Source of the DNA: Xanthoparmelia taractica
Taxonomy: Eukaryota; Ascomycota; Lecanoromycetes; Lecanorales; Parmeliaceae
Assembly: GCA_033085395.1 (NCBI GenBank)
Contig: JANQBS010000334.1
Coordinates: 1-38,675, forward strand
Direction of reading: 5' to 3'
Length of the DNA stretch: 38,675 nt
Numbering within the stretch: the first letter of the stretch is position 1; the number at the start of each line of letters is the position of its first letter. The notes beneath the pieces were generated by a model. The model was not told where the DNA came from. It was given only the letters and a program-made list of their open reading frames with translations, and ran no database searches. This document shows positions 10,522 through 22,372 of this stretch, piece by piece. The position numbers were made by a program, and so were the translations under genes.

Positions 10522-12690
10522 ATCAATATTCTCTTTTATATACATATTACCTAACTAATTAAAAATAGAATAGCTATACGAATTAGAGCTAGAGATAGAA
10601 ATAGACTCTAATTGAGTAATACTAAAAATTAAATATATATTTCAATACCCTAAGATAGCTAATTTGTAGGCCTATTTGCCGACTTTCTATAATATTTCAA
10701 ATAAATTAATATACTACTAAGATAGCTTAATAATAATAGTAGTAGTAGTAGTAATAATAGAGATAAAATAGTCTTTATGTAGTCGTAAATAAGCTTAATC
10801 GCCCTACTTAAGAAATATTAATTAATACTTTCTATTATAATAATGTTTTTAATTTATCTAAGCAAATAAGATAGCGTTAGCTATCTAAATGCGAGTAACG
10901 ATAGACTATAATAGAGATGCTTCTCTGAGTAGATCAAGTAATCTATTAAATTAAAATTCGTAAGTTAATTCGTTAAGAGTTTTATTATTAATCGTAGTTA
11001 AGATCGAGTTATTAAGTAGAGCTTATATTCGCGAGAGAACTAATGGCTAGAGAGCGAGATTCTATATAATATATAGATAGAATCGTAGTATTATCTCCGC
11101 TATTTAATTAATTTTCTCGCTACTTTTATTTATCTAAGAGTAATAAATAATCGAATAAAATAAGTTTACTTCGAGCTTCTTAAAGAGCTTCGATTAAAGC
11201 TTAGAAAAGAATTTTCTATCACGATTCGTAAGCAAAACCCTTAAGATTCCTTAATTCATAATATTAAGCTTATTAAGTAATATAGTAGCTTATTAGGCGA
11301 TAGAGTAGTTCTTTTTATTAGGCACGAAAGTTATTCTTTTTATAAACTTATCTATTATCGAAAGAATAATATCGAATTTTTTATTTACTAATTTTAAGAG
11401 TGCTAAAATAAAATCTAAAGTAAGTATATAAAACGACACTAACGAAGACTCGATTAACTATAGAGAGCTATAAGAATGATATTAATATATCTAGAGAATA
11501 AGACATTAAGAATAGAATCTAATATATTATCGAAGATACTTAATTAATTTATAAATATATTATATAGTCGAAATTCTCTTATAAGATCTCTTAAATCCTA
11601 AATAATTATTTTTATAAGCTATTTTAAGAACGGTTTTGATTATACTTTAAGATATATAAAGACGCTATACGTCGATAAGCTTATTAATATGAAAGAAAAG
11701 ATTTTGATATTTCTATATAGTGTCTTCTATATATCTATTACGAACGAAAGAAAGACTAATAATATCCTCGTTAATAGCTATTAAAGTAGAGATTCTAATA
11801 TAGAAAAAGTCTATCTTATAGTCGTTTTCGAGGCCTTTAAAAAATATGGAACTTATCTTTATAAGTGCAATAGTGAAAAGAGTATTTAGCTTATTATGCT
11901 CTTTAGAGAGAGATATATTATTAATATTTATAAGTCTTAAAAGTGTATCGAGAACGATATACTTCTTTCTAGACTTATATGAATATTAAGATAGAATTAT
12001 CTAAGAAATTAAAAAGCTCTAATAAGACGAACGTTTATTCTTATAATAAAATTTATTAAGATAATCGATAATTATTTCATAATATCTAGAATAGTAGAAT
12101 AATCTAATTAAATAATAGTAGTATACTTTAATAAGTCTATTAGATATCTTATTTTCTTAAGCACTTAGATAAAGCCTACTACTTCTAGCTCTATTAATTA
12201 ATAGTTCTTTTTAGTCTAAGTTAATTTTTAAGATAAAAATATAATTATTTAAATTAAAGTATAGAGAGACTATTTTGAGTTAGAATTGACTTCTTCGTTA
12301 ATATAAAAGACTTATACTTCGAAATCGAACTCTTTTAAAGCATCTAAATTCACTTAAATTGCTTTATTAAAATTATAATAAATAAGTATAAAAGATTAAG
12401 ATAACGCTTTTTATAGACTATTAAAATTAGTCTTCTTCGCTTTATTTAATAAAGATAGTTTAAAGCGAGAAGAATATATATAATAAGAATTATCTTTTAA
12501 CGAAGCTTCTTTTAAAAGCCTTATCTTAAGATTCTATAAAGGTGCTATAAGTTATATATAATAATAAATCGAGCTACGAAGATAATCTATTAGATCAAGA
12601 TAATACTTTAAATCTCAAAGAGTTACGAGGTAATTTAGATTAATAATCGCCTTGAGTTTATTATTTATAATAGTTATTCTTAAAGAATTA
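10522..12690 (-). pseudogene. RNase H and integrase region of gypsy element 1, RIP-decayed
   Basis: The integrase zinc-finger start is readable on the minus strand around 11580-11640: IAYKNNYLGFKRSYKRI, where family members have H...H-x-GF-x-R-x-Y-E-R. The first His codons appear as Tyr (CAT to TAT), so the HHCC finger is destroyed. The segment between this and the chromodomain should hold the DDE core, but I could not place the three acidic residues with confidence. The part from about 11700 to 12690 is where RNase H should lie, between reverse transcriptase and integrase. A (TAG)n microsatellite lies at about 10730-10760. Confidence 0.7.
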
Positions 12691-13230
12691 ATATATCGAT
12701 CAAATAGATTAATATTTAAATATTTTAGAAAAATCTTTTTAGAGGCGATTAAGATATTGTGCTTAATTAGAAGTTAAAAAAGTCTTCTTAAATAATAGAG
12801 ATACTTAGAGAAGCTATTAGATTTAATAATAATATTATTAATATAGATCTATGCGAAGTCTTTAAGAGCTCTTAAAATATAATTAATTCTTCTCTATACA
12901 TAGATAATTAAATTTATATATCTTATAATTAAAATATTAAATATTTCCTACTCTCGATGCGTGACTATTATAAGTATATATCGAAAATCGAAATATATAA
13001 GCTATTAATAGAAGAATAATACTATATTTAGCATTATTAAATAAATATAATTAAGTAGCTTCGAGATAATATTAGATTAAAGAGACACGAAATAGACGTC
13101 TAATATAATAAGATCGTTTAGGCCTCGAATATTAATTATAATTCTATCTTTTCTCTTATTATTAGATAAGATTTTTTAAATAACGAAGATAAGATAATTA
13201 AACGAAGTTAATTATTTTATATACTTTAGA
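12690..13230 (-). pseudogene. Reverse transcriptase of gypsy element 1, active site destroyed
   Basis: Clear Ty3/gypsy reverse transcriptase blocks on the minus strand: INIRGLNDLII (about 13090-13135; family V-D-I-R-G-L-N-K), then LFFY**LIYFDFRYILII (family S-F-F-Y-Q-W..P-D-x-R..L-T), VTHRE*EIFN (family H-R-G-Q-E-x-F-N), YINLIIYV*RRIN (family Y-x-N-S-P-A-Y-V-Q-R-x-I), and IYINNIII at about 12828-12850, where the catalytic box should read Y-I-D-D. Both Asp codons (GAT) followed a T, so TG to TA turned them into Asn. This order matches the family along about 150 residues, which makes the call safe. Confidence 0.92.
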
Positions 13231-13937
13231 TAATCTTGCTATTAAAGAGCATTAAAGATTTTATTAATTATTATCTTATCTAATAGTCTAAGAGAATAGA
13301 CTTTTACTCTTTTACTAGATAATCTTAGTTATTAGTTATCTTAAAGCGAAAGCTTTATTTATTTATTTTATAGAACTTTAATAAAGTCTTTATTCTTTTA
13401 TAAAGACGAAAACTTATTAATTAGATTAGTTAATTACTACTTTTTCAGCTTATTCTTGTAAATTATTATATCGTTAAAAAACTTTAATTCTATATTTAAA
13501 TTATCTAAGATTTTATTAAGAATTTTACTTTTAGTATAATTAACTAGAGACGTAAAACTATTAATTAGACTTATTAACGTAATAGTCGCAAAAGTGATTA
13601 CTTTCTTCACTTAATTTAATAATTTCGAGTGCTTTTTGAGCTTAGCTAAAGATATCTCTATATTAATAAAGTAGATGTTTTTATAATCGACTTCTTATAG
13701 TATTTTTAAGTGTAATTTCTTAAGAATTTGTATAGCATAATTAATCTCGTTTTTAACTATTATATTAGCAATATTAGCATTAATTATATAAGTATATATA
13801 ATTAAATTATGCTACTTTGCAGATTCGAAAATAAAGTCTTTATTAGATAGATTCTTGAGCGTAATAATAGATAGAATTTATTAAGCTCTCGATATAATAG
13901 TAAGTGCTTTCTATGCTCGAATTAATCGTTTCGTATA

Positions 13938-14234
13938 CTAATCGATATTGTGAGTTATAATCTTAATAGTAATATCATAACTATTAATACGAGCCTCGCT
14001 TTTGCTTACATCAAGCATAATTTTCTTCGATTTTATAATATTATTTTTTATTAATAGATTTGCCTTTAAATTATTAATTAAATAAATTTCTCTTATAATA
14101 TATATAAGAGTCTTATTATTATTTCTTTTGAGATCTGGAAGATATATAAGAATAAGTATATATTTATTAGTGTTATATATTGTAGAATTAAGTTCTTTAA
14201 CACGTAAATAAGATAATATCTTCTTAATTTCCAC
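13938..14234 (-). pseudogene. Retropepsin-type protease segment (element 1)
   Basis: A 98-codon stretch happens to remain free of stops. It contains REIYLINNLKANLLIKNNII, followed by KKIMLDVSKSEARINSYDIT. In fungal gypsy elements the same part of the aspartic protease reads roughly (H/R)E-x-H-x-V-D-x-L-K-A-N-M-L-I-G-x-D-I. Here the Gly and Asp of L-I-G-x-D appear as Lys and Asn. The Met at the start is not a real start codon; the segment was internal to a Gag-Pol frame between the C2H2 finger (14505-14566) and reverse transcriptase. It is a relic, not an expressed small gene. Confidence 0.8.
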
Positions 14235-14504
14235 ATTAGAAAGAAGAGATAAAAGTTATTATTTATCGACTAATATCACGCTAGTCCTTAAATTAATATA
14301 TTCTTTCTTATTCTTAGCTATATTCGATATAAATCGTAGTGAAATATAAGCGTAATTTTAGCCACGAAAGCTAAAATTAATGCCTAAGCTAGCTCTATTC
14401 TTAAAGTTTAATTGAATAATTTTTATAATAAAAGTATCGATATTCGTTTATATATTTATCGGCGATTTAAACGTAGAAAGTAATAATTTAGAATAATATT
14501 CGGC

Positions 14505-14566
14505 TTATAAATACTTATATAATTTCGACTTAGAAAAGAAAGTCAAATTACAATTTCTATAGTATA
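14505..14566 (-). pseudogene. C2H2 zinc finger between Gag and protease (element 1)
   Basis: The minus strand reads YYRNCNLTFFSKSKLYKYL. With TGC to TAC and CAT to TAT reversed, the four ligand positions fit C-x2-C-x(12)-H-x3/4-H, with the Phe and Leu typical of a classical finger (T-F-x-S-x-S-K-L-H-K-H-L). The same feature sits at the same place in the second gypsy element (22373-22435), so it belongs to the lineage architecture. Confidence 0.7.
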
Positions 14567-16693
14567 TTTAAATGCCTATAAATTCAGCAAAAGAATTATT
14601 ATAATATTAATTATTTAACTTATCGAAATTATAATCTAATTACTGCTCTTAATAATTATTAATTTTAATATTCTATTAAAGCGTATTTTCTTTCGCTTAA
14701 TTAGGATTTTCTTACTTATTTTTAATCGCTTCTACTTAATAAGTAATAGCCTTAGATCTAAAATTCTACTGAAATTATTAACGATTTTTGATATTATTTG
14801 AACTTTCGAATTTTCGATCTGCTTGATCGAATTAATTCTATAATAATTAATTTATTAAATTTAACGTGTTTTATTACTCTTTAACTTACACGAAAGATCT
14901 TTAATTTATATCTTATTGCGATCGTGAATCGTAGCGAGAATTTAAATGATAGCCGTATTATTAAGGGCGGTAAGTATTCTAATTAAAGGAGTTAGAAGAT
15001 CGAAATAGCGGCTATTGACGATATAACTATTTATATTATTACTGCTATTCAAATGGCTGAGAATTCTATTAATCTTAACGAATTAAATTAAAAGCTAAAC
15101 TTATAAGATCTTGCTGAAATGCATTAGAGACATTTCGATAGATATTCCTACGCTAATTCTACTAATTTTAAGATCTTTAAGCGAAAGCTTAAAATTATTA
15201 TTAACGAGTATATAGCTTAAATTAAGCTACTTTCTTCATATTAAGCATTTAAATAAAGCTTATAATAATAATAGCTAAATTTGATAAGTTAACAAAGACT
15301 CGTAATTCTAGCACGATTTCTTGATAGATAAATATTAACTAATTTTGAATACCATTAATATTAGCTAATTTTATATATCTAACGACTGCTTATATATAGC
15401 TAGCAGGCTCTCGTCGAGAACGAGTATCTATTAATATATACTTCTCTATAGTTAGATTTAAGAGTATTATTCTCGATAATTTCTTAAATCTTAAAGAGAG
15501 AGCTCTATATTATTCTTTCACTCCGCTATCTTCTATATAAAGATCTCTTCGTTTTAGATTTAATAGCTTTAAAATATATTAAGTAAATATAGAATCACGA
15601 AAACAAGTATTTATATTAATACGAACTATAGCTTCTTCTTTCACAGCTATCAAATTATGAATTCTTTTAATAAATAGAATCACACTACGATAATACACGT
15701 TCTTTCTTATAGTTATTATTTTACTCTCTTCGTAAGACTTATTCAAAAAAGAATCGAAATAGCTTAATTTTATAGTATTTTATTTGCTATTAGAACTCGA
15801 CGTTCTTATTATAATTAATTCGAGTTCTTCTAACTCTCTTAATAAGTCTTATTCTCTCTTAGATTTAATAGATAAATACAAATTATTAATAATATTTATA
15901 ACGGCGGAGTTAATAATATTATTAATTATATCTTATAGTTATTAAGCTATGAAATTAATAGCTATTTCAGGTGTAGTTTAACTTAATTATCTATAAGAAG
16001 TGCTTGAATTTTCACTTAAATTAACGATATCTATAGTAATAGAATTTTCACGAATTACTAATAACGATAATATAAAAGGCGAATTATTTGATGAAGAATT
16101 ACGATTATTGTCAGTAGAATTATTATTAATATTAGTAGGATTATTGTTAGTTAATAATCGATTAGATATATTTTTAGTAGAATAAGAATTAAAGAGTAAG
16201 TTCTTAAGAGGCTGAGTGACTTACTTAAAACGCCGAATAGATTTACGAAAAGTAGGTTTATTAACGGCTTAATTAGATAATTAACGATCTTAAATTAAGA
16301 AATAAGTAGTTATTCTTGATAAACTAGTAGTAGAATTAATAATAGAGATTAATCTAGTAGGCCTAAGAGTATTAAACGTGAGATACTTATAAATCTCCTT
16401 AATATCGTTAGATATTAAATCAGCGTATTTATAATCGATAATAATAAATTCCTAGATATTAAATGCGAGAATAAGTATTTGTCTATCTACTAAAGTAATT
16501 AGCGTTATAAGATTAATTAATAAAAGAAGCAAAATTGAGGAAGACTTTTAATAGATAAAGAGCAGAGAAAAAGGCTAATAAGATCTTGCTAATCTAATAG
16601 CTTACTTATTTAATAAATTCGATAACGATAAGTAAGCTATATTGATAAAGAATATCTTCTAAATCGATTCGATTATTATTTAATATCGAAATC
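14567..16693 (-). pseudogene. Gag region of gypsy element 1, RIP-decayed
   Basis: Located between the primer-binding site and the zinc finger, where Gag must lie. Mutations are dense and I could not align it to a Gag family. Short open stretches here, including one of 61 codons on the opposite strand (16000-16185), are chance products of stop loss. Confidence 0.55.
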
Positions 16694-16706
16694 GGCGTTG
16701 CTATTA
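16694..16706 (-). other. Primer-binding site, element 1
   Basis: On the minus strand, three bases after the LTR, TAATAGCAACGCC is found. The same 13 bases follow the left LTR of element 2 at 20868-20880. With TGG to TAA reversed it reads TGGTAGCAACGCC, complementary to a tRNA 3' end ...GGCGTTGCTACCA. Beyond it element 1 continues with GATTTCGAT, which in tRNA sense gives ATCGAAATC, like the T-loop of eukaryotic initiator Met-tRNA. That last point is suggestive only. Confidence 0.65.
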
Positions 16707-16709
16707 TAT

Positions 16710-16882
16710 TGTTATAGGAAATAATCTTGGAATTAATAATTGAAAAGTCTGTGGAATTCTAAGGGCCGTAGGGCGGAGATTATGCTGAGAGACTAATACA
16801 AATTTGGCCTAGCCTCCCCGATCTTCCCGGAATGTTCTTTCCCGGAAAGCCTTTGGCATTGGCATATAGGAAAACCGTGACA
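16710..16882 (-). repeat. 5' LTR (in element sense) of gypsy element 1
   Basis: 173 bp, the same length as its partner at 9721-9893. In element sense it begins TGTCACGGTTTTCC. Six RIP-type changes lie in the 72 bases nearest the element interior, and none can be seen in the outer 100 bases, although the sequence directly outside (from 16888) is heavily RIP-mutated. The outer half therefore shows nearly the original LTR. Confidence 0.95.
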
Positions 16883-16887
16883 CTTTA

Positions 16888-17079
16888 GATCTATATTAAA
16901 CTTGATTATATTACTTTCTAATATAAACTAAATATTATACTTAATCTTTTATTTTATTATCGTCTTAATTTCTTTTACTATTCGCGATATATTTTATAAA
17001 ATATCGATTTAATAATTTATATAATAGCGTATAACTCGAGAATTAATACGATTATCGAATAATAATTTAGTTATTATTC
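16888..17079. other. RIP-mutated flank of element 1
   Basis: AT-rich and CA/TG-poor directly after the target duplication. It continues the sequence broken at 9720. No feature is recognised. Confidence 0.5.
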
Positions 17080-17960
17080 GATATTTAAAGAATTTAAATT
17101 TAAATACGCCTAACAATAGCGTAATAGATATAAATATCGATAATATAGATATTAGCGCTAAATGTCTTCGAGATAAAGAAATAAAATAAATCGATATTAG
17201 AAGTATTATTATTGTTACTAGATTTTAAGGAGTCGAATAGTTACTAATTCGTATCGGGTTTCCCGATATCGTTAAGCTTGATATTTTCTTCTTTCTATAA
17301 TTTAGCGCGATTATCGCTTCGAGAGATCTTTTATTTCTAAAAGTTATTAATATAATCAAAAAATCGCTTTATTAAAGCTAAAAGATATAAGCGTAGCTTT
17401 ATCGCGATATTATTATGCTTTTATAAAATATATTTAATATTTATTAATAATATAATAACGAATTAAAGAGCTTTAATATATCTATTCTTTTTTTTTAAAT
17501 TAGACTCTTAATTTATATTAGCCTTATAAATTAAAAAATTAATCTAATTATACGCTATAGCTTCTTTATAAATTACTTCGTAACTTAGCGTAGATCTTTA
17601 ATATATATCGTAAGAAAGATAATTTCTAAATAGATTCTCGATTATTATCTTTAAATTATTTTACGTCGTATTTAATTATTTCTTAATTTCCTCGAACTCG
17701 GCCTATATAGTAGCTAATTACGCTCGCAGTGCTATTAATTATAATAGTTCTATTTTGATAATAGATTATTATTATAATAAATTAAGTTCTTTTAAACTTA
17801 AAAAAATAAAGTTATTAATAATATTATCTTTAAGAAGAATATTATATCTATTCTACGATTTTTAATTAAGTATAAGTTTATTTATATATAAGAATAAATT
17901 TAGCTTATCGAAGAAGAAAATAGAGCTCTCTTTAAAAGAGATAGCAAATTTCTCTATTAT
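17080..17960 (-). pseudogene. RIP-decayed reading frame, product unknown
   Basis: One minus-strand phase reads as protein over about 290 codons with stops only at TAA/TAG positions that fit lost Gln/Trp. From N to C: ILLKDNIINNFIFLSLKELN; a probable coiled coil including LIALRA*LATI*AEFEEIKK around 17690-17780; NLFRNYLSYDIY; LLALIKRFFDYINNF near 17350; then a polar tail with IKLNDIGKPDTN and LFDSLKSSNNNNTSNIDLFY. The Ser/Asn-rich tail and Gln-rich coiled coil suggest a transposon or nuclear protein, but I do not recognise the family. It may belong with the unit at 7580-9720 that element 1 split. Confidence 0.45.
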
Positions 17961-19700
17961 AAAGATTCGCGCTCTCTTTCTAATATTAAAGTATATCTCG
18001 CTTGAATTACTAGCTAATCGAGATTTAAATAAGTAGTATCTTATATTATATAAGATTTTATAACTTATTTTAATTTTCGCGTTGAAATTAAATTTTTTAA
18101 ACTAACGCTTTAAAATAGTAATAATTTTATTTAATATCTATATAATTATTAAGCTAAAGACCTTTACTTCTATTTTCTTAAATTCGAGTTTATCGCATAT
18201 AGTCTATACTTTTTTTATCGACGCGACAAAGTTATATTTTAAGATCTAATTTTCATATAATAAACAATATATAAGTTTTTTATAAAGAATATAGTAAAAT
18301 ATAATCTCGCTCTTTTCGCGTCGCTTATTTTTAAGCTTATAATTTTAATTATTTATATATTATTCATATTTATTCTTTTCGAGAAATAGAGCGATTTATA
18401 ATCTTTAGATAGTTTTATAATAATAATAAGCTTATTTTAATAATATTATTCCTTTTAAGATAATTCTTATCTTTAGCGTCTATTAAATATAAATTTTATT
18501 TCTAGAGATACGATTATAATAGACTATTTTGTTAATTCTCTCTTAAAGCTTATTTATATACTTACTATTATTTTTATTTCTAGAATTAATTAATATAAAA
18601 AATATATTAAAGTATATTTAATTTAAGCGTAATTATAACGTTTGGTCTATAAAATATAATAATATTTTAAAGCGAATTAACGTGAATAACTTAAAGAAAA
18701 TAAGATTGAAATAAGAGAATAGGAAGATTAATAAAAGTAAAAGTTATAAGAAATAAGATAAGTTATAAGAAGCGTATAAGTTATAAGTTACGTAAGAATT
18801 ATATTATATAAAGTTAATAAATTTTAAATAGTAATATTATTAAAATTGAAGTTACTATATAATAGTTCTATGGTAATAATAAAGCTATATATGTAGTAGC
18901 TTTCGCTTTCTTTATTGTTTAGCTTAATAAGGCCTTGCTAGCTAATTTAATTATCGTCTAGTATTCTAACGAAGCGACGAAGCGATAACGTTAGAGTTGA
19001 TTATTACGAGAGTCATAAATATATTTAACTCTAATTTAAATCCGATCAATTCTTATATCTTAATTCTTTAAGATATTTCACGTCTTCGTTCTATTAGTAA
19101 TAAAATAGCGAAATTTCTCTAAATAATTATAAACGATATAATATTCATCGATATACGACGTTAATAAGTGTATTATAGTCTCGCGATATTAAATTTTTTT
19201 TTTTAAATTTCTCGATCTTTTCTAAAATGTCTTGAAGATTATTAATAAAGTATTATATATTATATTACTCTTCTTAATCCCTTTATTTTATTAGATAGTA
19301 TATTTTTTCTTAAACTATTTTCTTATCGAGTAATCTATTAATAATATATTTATTAATTCTCTTCTATTCTTTTATTAAGACGGATAATAACTTATAATTA
19401 CGAGTTCTATTAAAGAAGTCTTTCTTATTCGAGTAACTATTCATTATAATCTTATAGACTTACTAAAGTAGACTAATAGAATTAATATCGACTTTAAAAA
19501 GATTTAGCGAGCGAAAATTCGCTAAATATTTAATACTCTTATCGTCGATTTTATTAGTTTAATATTAAAGATATACGAATTTATAAAATTCTAAATTTTA
19601 GTTAATAAAATAAGCAAAGAAAGCATTAAAAGTTAAAATCTTAATAAGTATATTATATGTGTATTGTTCTATCTAGAATAGCTCGATTAAGATACTTAAG
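17961..19700. other. RIP-mutated sequence, unassigned
   Basis: CA/TG-poor sequence with normal CG frequency. Around 18710-18800 it is a purine-rich, partly repetitive stretch built on AGTTATAAGAA. Around 18840-18990 some CA/TG survives. I see no domain that I would defend. Confidence 0.5.
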
Positions 19701-20681
19701 AATAATAAAAACGATATTAATATTTACTTAATATTCTAAATCTTCTAAATCCTAATAAATAAATAAAAAAGAAAAAATTTATTTATATTTAAGATTTTAA
19801 ATTATTATTAGATATTCTAATAGAAAGATTATATCTTATTAAAAAATTTATTTTTAAATCTCTTTCTTTTTCTCTACGAAAATCGATTGTTCTTAAAGCT
19901 TCTTAAATACTTTATTTATAATTATACGTATCTATCTTATATTTATATCTTTTATATATTTAAATAAAATAATAAAATTTAAATAATAAAATATATTTAG
20001 AAAAAAATAACATTTTAAAATAATATTTTTCTTATTTCTTTAGAGATAATAAAAATTAAGCGATTAAGATTTTATTAATTAATTAATTTTAATAAATATT
20101 ATTAAGATTTTTTATCTTTTTAAGATTATTAGATAATATATTAAATTACGCGCAAAATTTACTAATTAATATATTCTACGTATATTATATTATATAATTT
20201 ATTATTTTCAAAAAATACTTATTTAATTTCTATACTTTAATTTAATGAATCTAATATTTTACTTATAACTATTTTATTCTTTTTCGCGAAGTTTATTAAG
20301 TTTTTCGCTTAATTAAATTTAATTACTTTTTAAATCGATTAATAAATAATTTTATAATACGATTAAATTTATTTAATCGTAAATATTATAATAATTATTT
20401 TCTATTAAATTTTAATTAATTCTATTCGTAAGCTTATTTTTTAAATCTCTTTAAAATTCTTATTTTCTTTAAAATTTAAATTCTTTAACTTTATTATAAA
20501 CGTTATTCTCTTTTTTAATCTTAATCTTATTTTTTATTTTAATCTTCTTTTAATATTTTTCTTTTATTATAATAAAAATAAAAATAATAAATCTTTATAA
20601 TCGTAGCAATTATTTTATATATAATATATATGTTTAATATATAATTTGTATCTCTAATAAATTTTCGCGATCTTATATAAT
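19701..20681. other. Extremely AT-rich block, left part of an older element
   Basis: Composition shifts here: besides CA/TG loss, CG is clearly rarer than before 19700. The target duplication TAATA shows that this sequence was directly joined to 27039 onward before gypsy element 2 inserted, so it should be the downstream continuation of element 3 (minus strand). A Lys/Asn/Gln-rich frame can be read on the minus strand around 20280-20570, but I cannot name it. Confidence 0.5.
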
Positions 20682-20686
20682 TAATA

Positions 20687-20865
20687 TGTTATGAGCATGA
20701 CCCATCAGATCTTCGGATCCTATTCTTTCTAGTTCCTGCTTGGCTAGGTCCTGAAAGGAGCTATCAAGCTACTACTGGAAGGAGCTGCCAAGCTACTAGT
20801 ACTTAGCTAGATCTCGCTAAGAAGAAATTATTATTATTCTTTCAATTTATGACTTGTTTATAACA
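20687..20865 (+). repeat. 5' LTR of gypsy element 2
   Basis: 179 bp, starting TGTTATGAGCATGACCC and ending TATAACA. It differs from the right LTR at 23 positions, 21 of them transitions. Changes specific to this copy are concentrated in its last 50 bases, next to the element interior. It contains two direct copies of a motif around GAAAGGAGCT-CAAGCTACTA. Confidence 0.95.
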
Positions 20866-20867
20866 AT

Positions 20868-20880
20868 TAATAGCAACGCC
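20868..20880 (+). other. Primer-binding site, element 2
   Basis: TAATAGCAACGCC starts two bases after the LTR and is identical to the site of element 1 on the opposite strand. Both show TAA where a primer site should have TGG, as RIP would produce from TGG. Confidence 0.65.
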
Positions 20881-22372
20881 TAACTTGCTTATATTAGTAC
20901 CATAATTGCTTAATTCGTTAACTATCAGATTTAGTCGTTCTTTTTCTATCTTTTACTTCTTATTCTATTATATTACTTCTCTAAGCTCTTACTTAAAGAT
21001 CTTCTATTAAATATTAATCTTCTTCTTATTATTTTTATTATTATTAATAGCTATTACTATATAAGTTATCGTTATTAAAAACCTTATTTAAGATATTAAT
21101 AGACACTTTCATTAATCTAACTATCTTAATATCTCGTAAAATAGATATTATAGCTTTCGATTACAAATTCGATATAGTAATTAATTACATTACTCGTTAA
21201 GTTGTTTAGCTTCTTATTAAGAATATCTTTAAATTAATAAAAGCTATTTTTAAAGCGTCCTCCTCGACTATAGAAAGAGCTAAGCGTGCTAAATCTCGAT
21301 TATTATTAATCGATTCGCTTATTAAATTCTAATAAACTTAATCTAAGAATTAAGTTATTAATAGAGTAATAGTTAAAAACGCCATACTTGCCTTTAAAAA
21401 TAATTATAAATCACCTACGAGAGTAGTTTAAAAACTCAGCTATCACTGCTTCTGATACTACTACGAGCGTTTCTCTCGATATTATCTTATCATTAGCTAA
21501 TTTAATAGATCGACTTTTAATTAGCCTAATAAATCAACTTTTAGATCCGCCCTCGAATCCACCTTCAAATTCTTTAGATCCGCCTTCAAATCCTTCTACG
21601 AAAGCTATATCTATAGAATCTATAAGAAATACACTCAAGTTATTAAAAGTATCTATATCTTATATTCTAATTAATAACTTCTCGAAAATATAGCGAAATA
21701 AGATAACTACTATTATAGTATTAAGCTATTATTATAGTTAATTAAGCGGCTCCGTCAAATCAAGCTTAAGTATCTCAAGCGAAACGATCTTCTTAATTTC
21801 AATTATAAGATATTAACTATTTTAATCTAGAATAGATTCTTAAGCTACTTCGATAGAAGTTAAGAAAACTTATAATATCTATTATAATATCTTTAGCTTC
21901 ATTAATCGACTGCACGTTAAGATAATATCTATAAATATTACTATTATAGGCATAATTATAGTAGAAGTAAAGGCCTTCGCTTAATACTCGTTAGTCTCTT
22001 TAAATTATTAATAAAAACGTAAACGCGTCTTCTTCTAAGACGAATTAGATATAATTAAATTTAAATAATAATAACTATAAAAGCAATCGTTTTAAGAATT
22101 GAAATCCTTTTAAATTATACTTTAATAAATCTTAGTGGCGTTCTTATATTTAGATATATTAATATAATATCGATTCTAAGAAAGAAAATAAACTTATAAA
22201 TAATTAAAAATAATATAATATCTACGAAGAAGTATTTTATTAAGAAGCGAAATAAATGTATAAACGAGCTATTAAGAATAAGAAACACTCGAATTCTAAT
22301 AATTAGGAATACTAGGATCTCGATAACACGGTGAAAGCTTACTTTCTTACAAAATCAGCGTAGATATATTAA
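20881..22372 (+). pseudogene. Gag region of gypsy element 2, RIP-decayed
   Basis: The position between the primer site and the zinc finger defines it as Gag. The sequence around 21540-21610 keeps a repeated Ser/Pro-type segment (GATCCGCCTTCAAATCC-like, three times), suggesting a low-complexity linker. I could not match it to a Gag domain. Mutation is lighter in the first 700 bases, where CA and TG are still seen. Confidence 0.55.

Larger units (their letters stand above)
9716..16887 (-). mobile_element. Full-length Ty3/gypsy retrotransposon 1 (chromodomain type)
   Basis: A complete, RIP-inactivated LTR retrotransposon (9721-16882, 7162 bp) with target duplication CTTTA at 9716-9720 and 16883-16887. 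In its sense (minus strand) the order is LTR, primer-binding site, Gag region, C2H2 zinc finger (about 14505-14566), aspartic protease (13938-14234), reverse transcriptase (about 12700-13200), RNase H region, integrase with HHCC finger (about 11590-11625), C-terminal chromodomain (10351-10521) and LTR. That order is Ty3/gypsy rather than Ty1/copia. Stops in the frame sit almost only where TAA/TAG could come from CAA/CAG/TGG. The intact target duplication and equal LTR lengths show insertion as a unit into DNA that was already RIP-mutated on its right side. No clear polypurine tract was found. Confidence 0.95.

Noticed and set aside
13938..14234. A standalone small gene of 98 codons
   Set aside because: The translation matches the protease part of a gypsy Pol and lies in frame order with the zinc finger and reverse transcriptase, so it is a fragment, not a gene.
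16000..16185. 61-codon open frame on the plus strand
   Set aside because: It is antisense to the Gag region of element 1, has a low-complexity Leu/Ile-rich composition and no family features; it arises from chance lack of stops.
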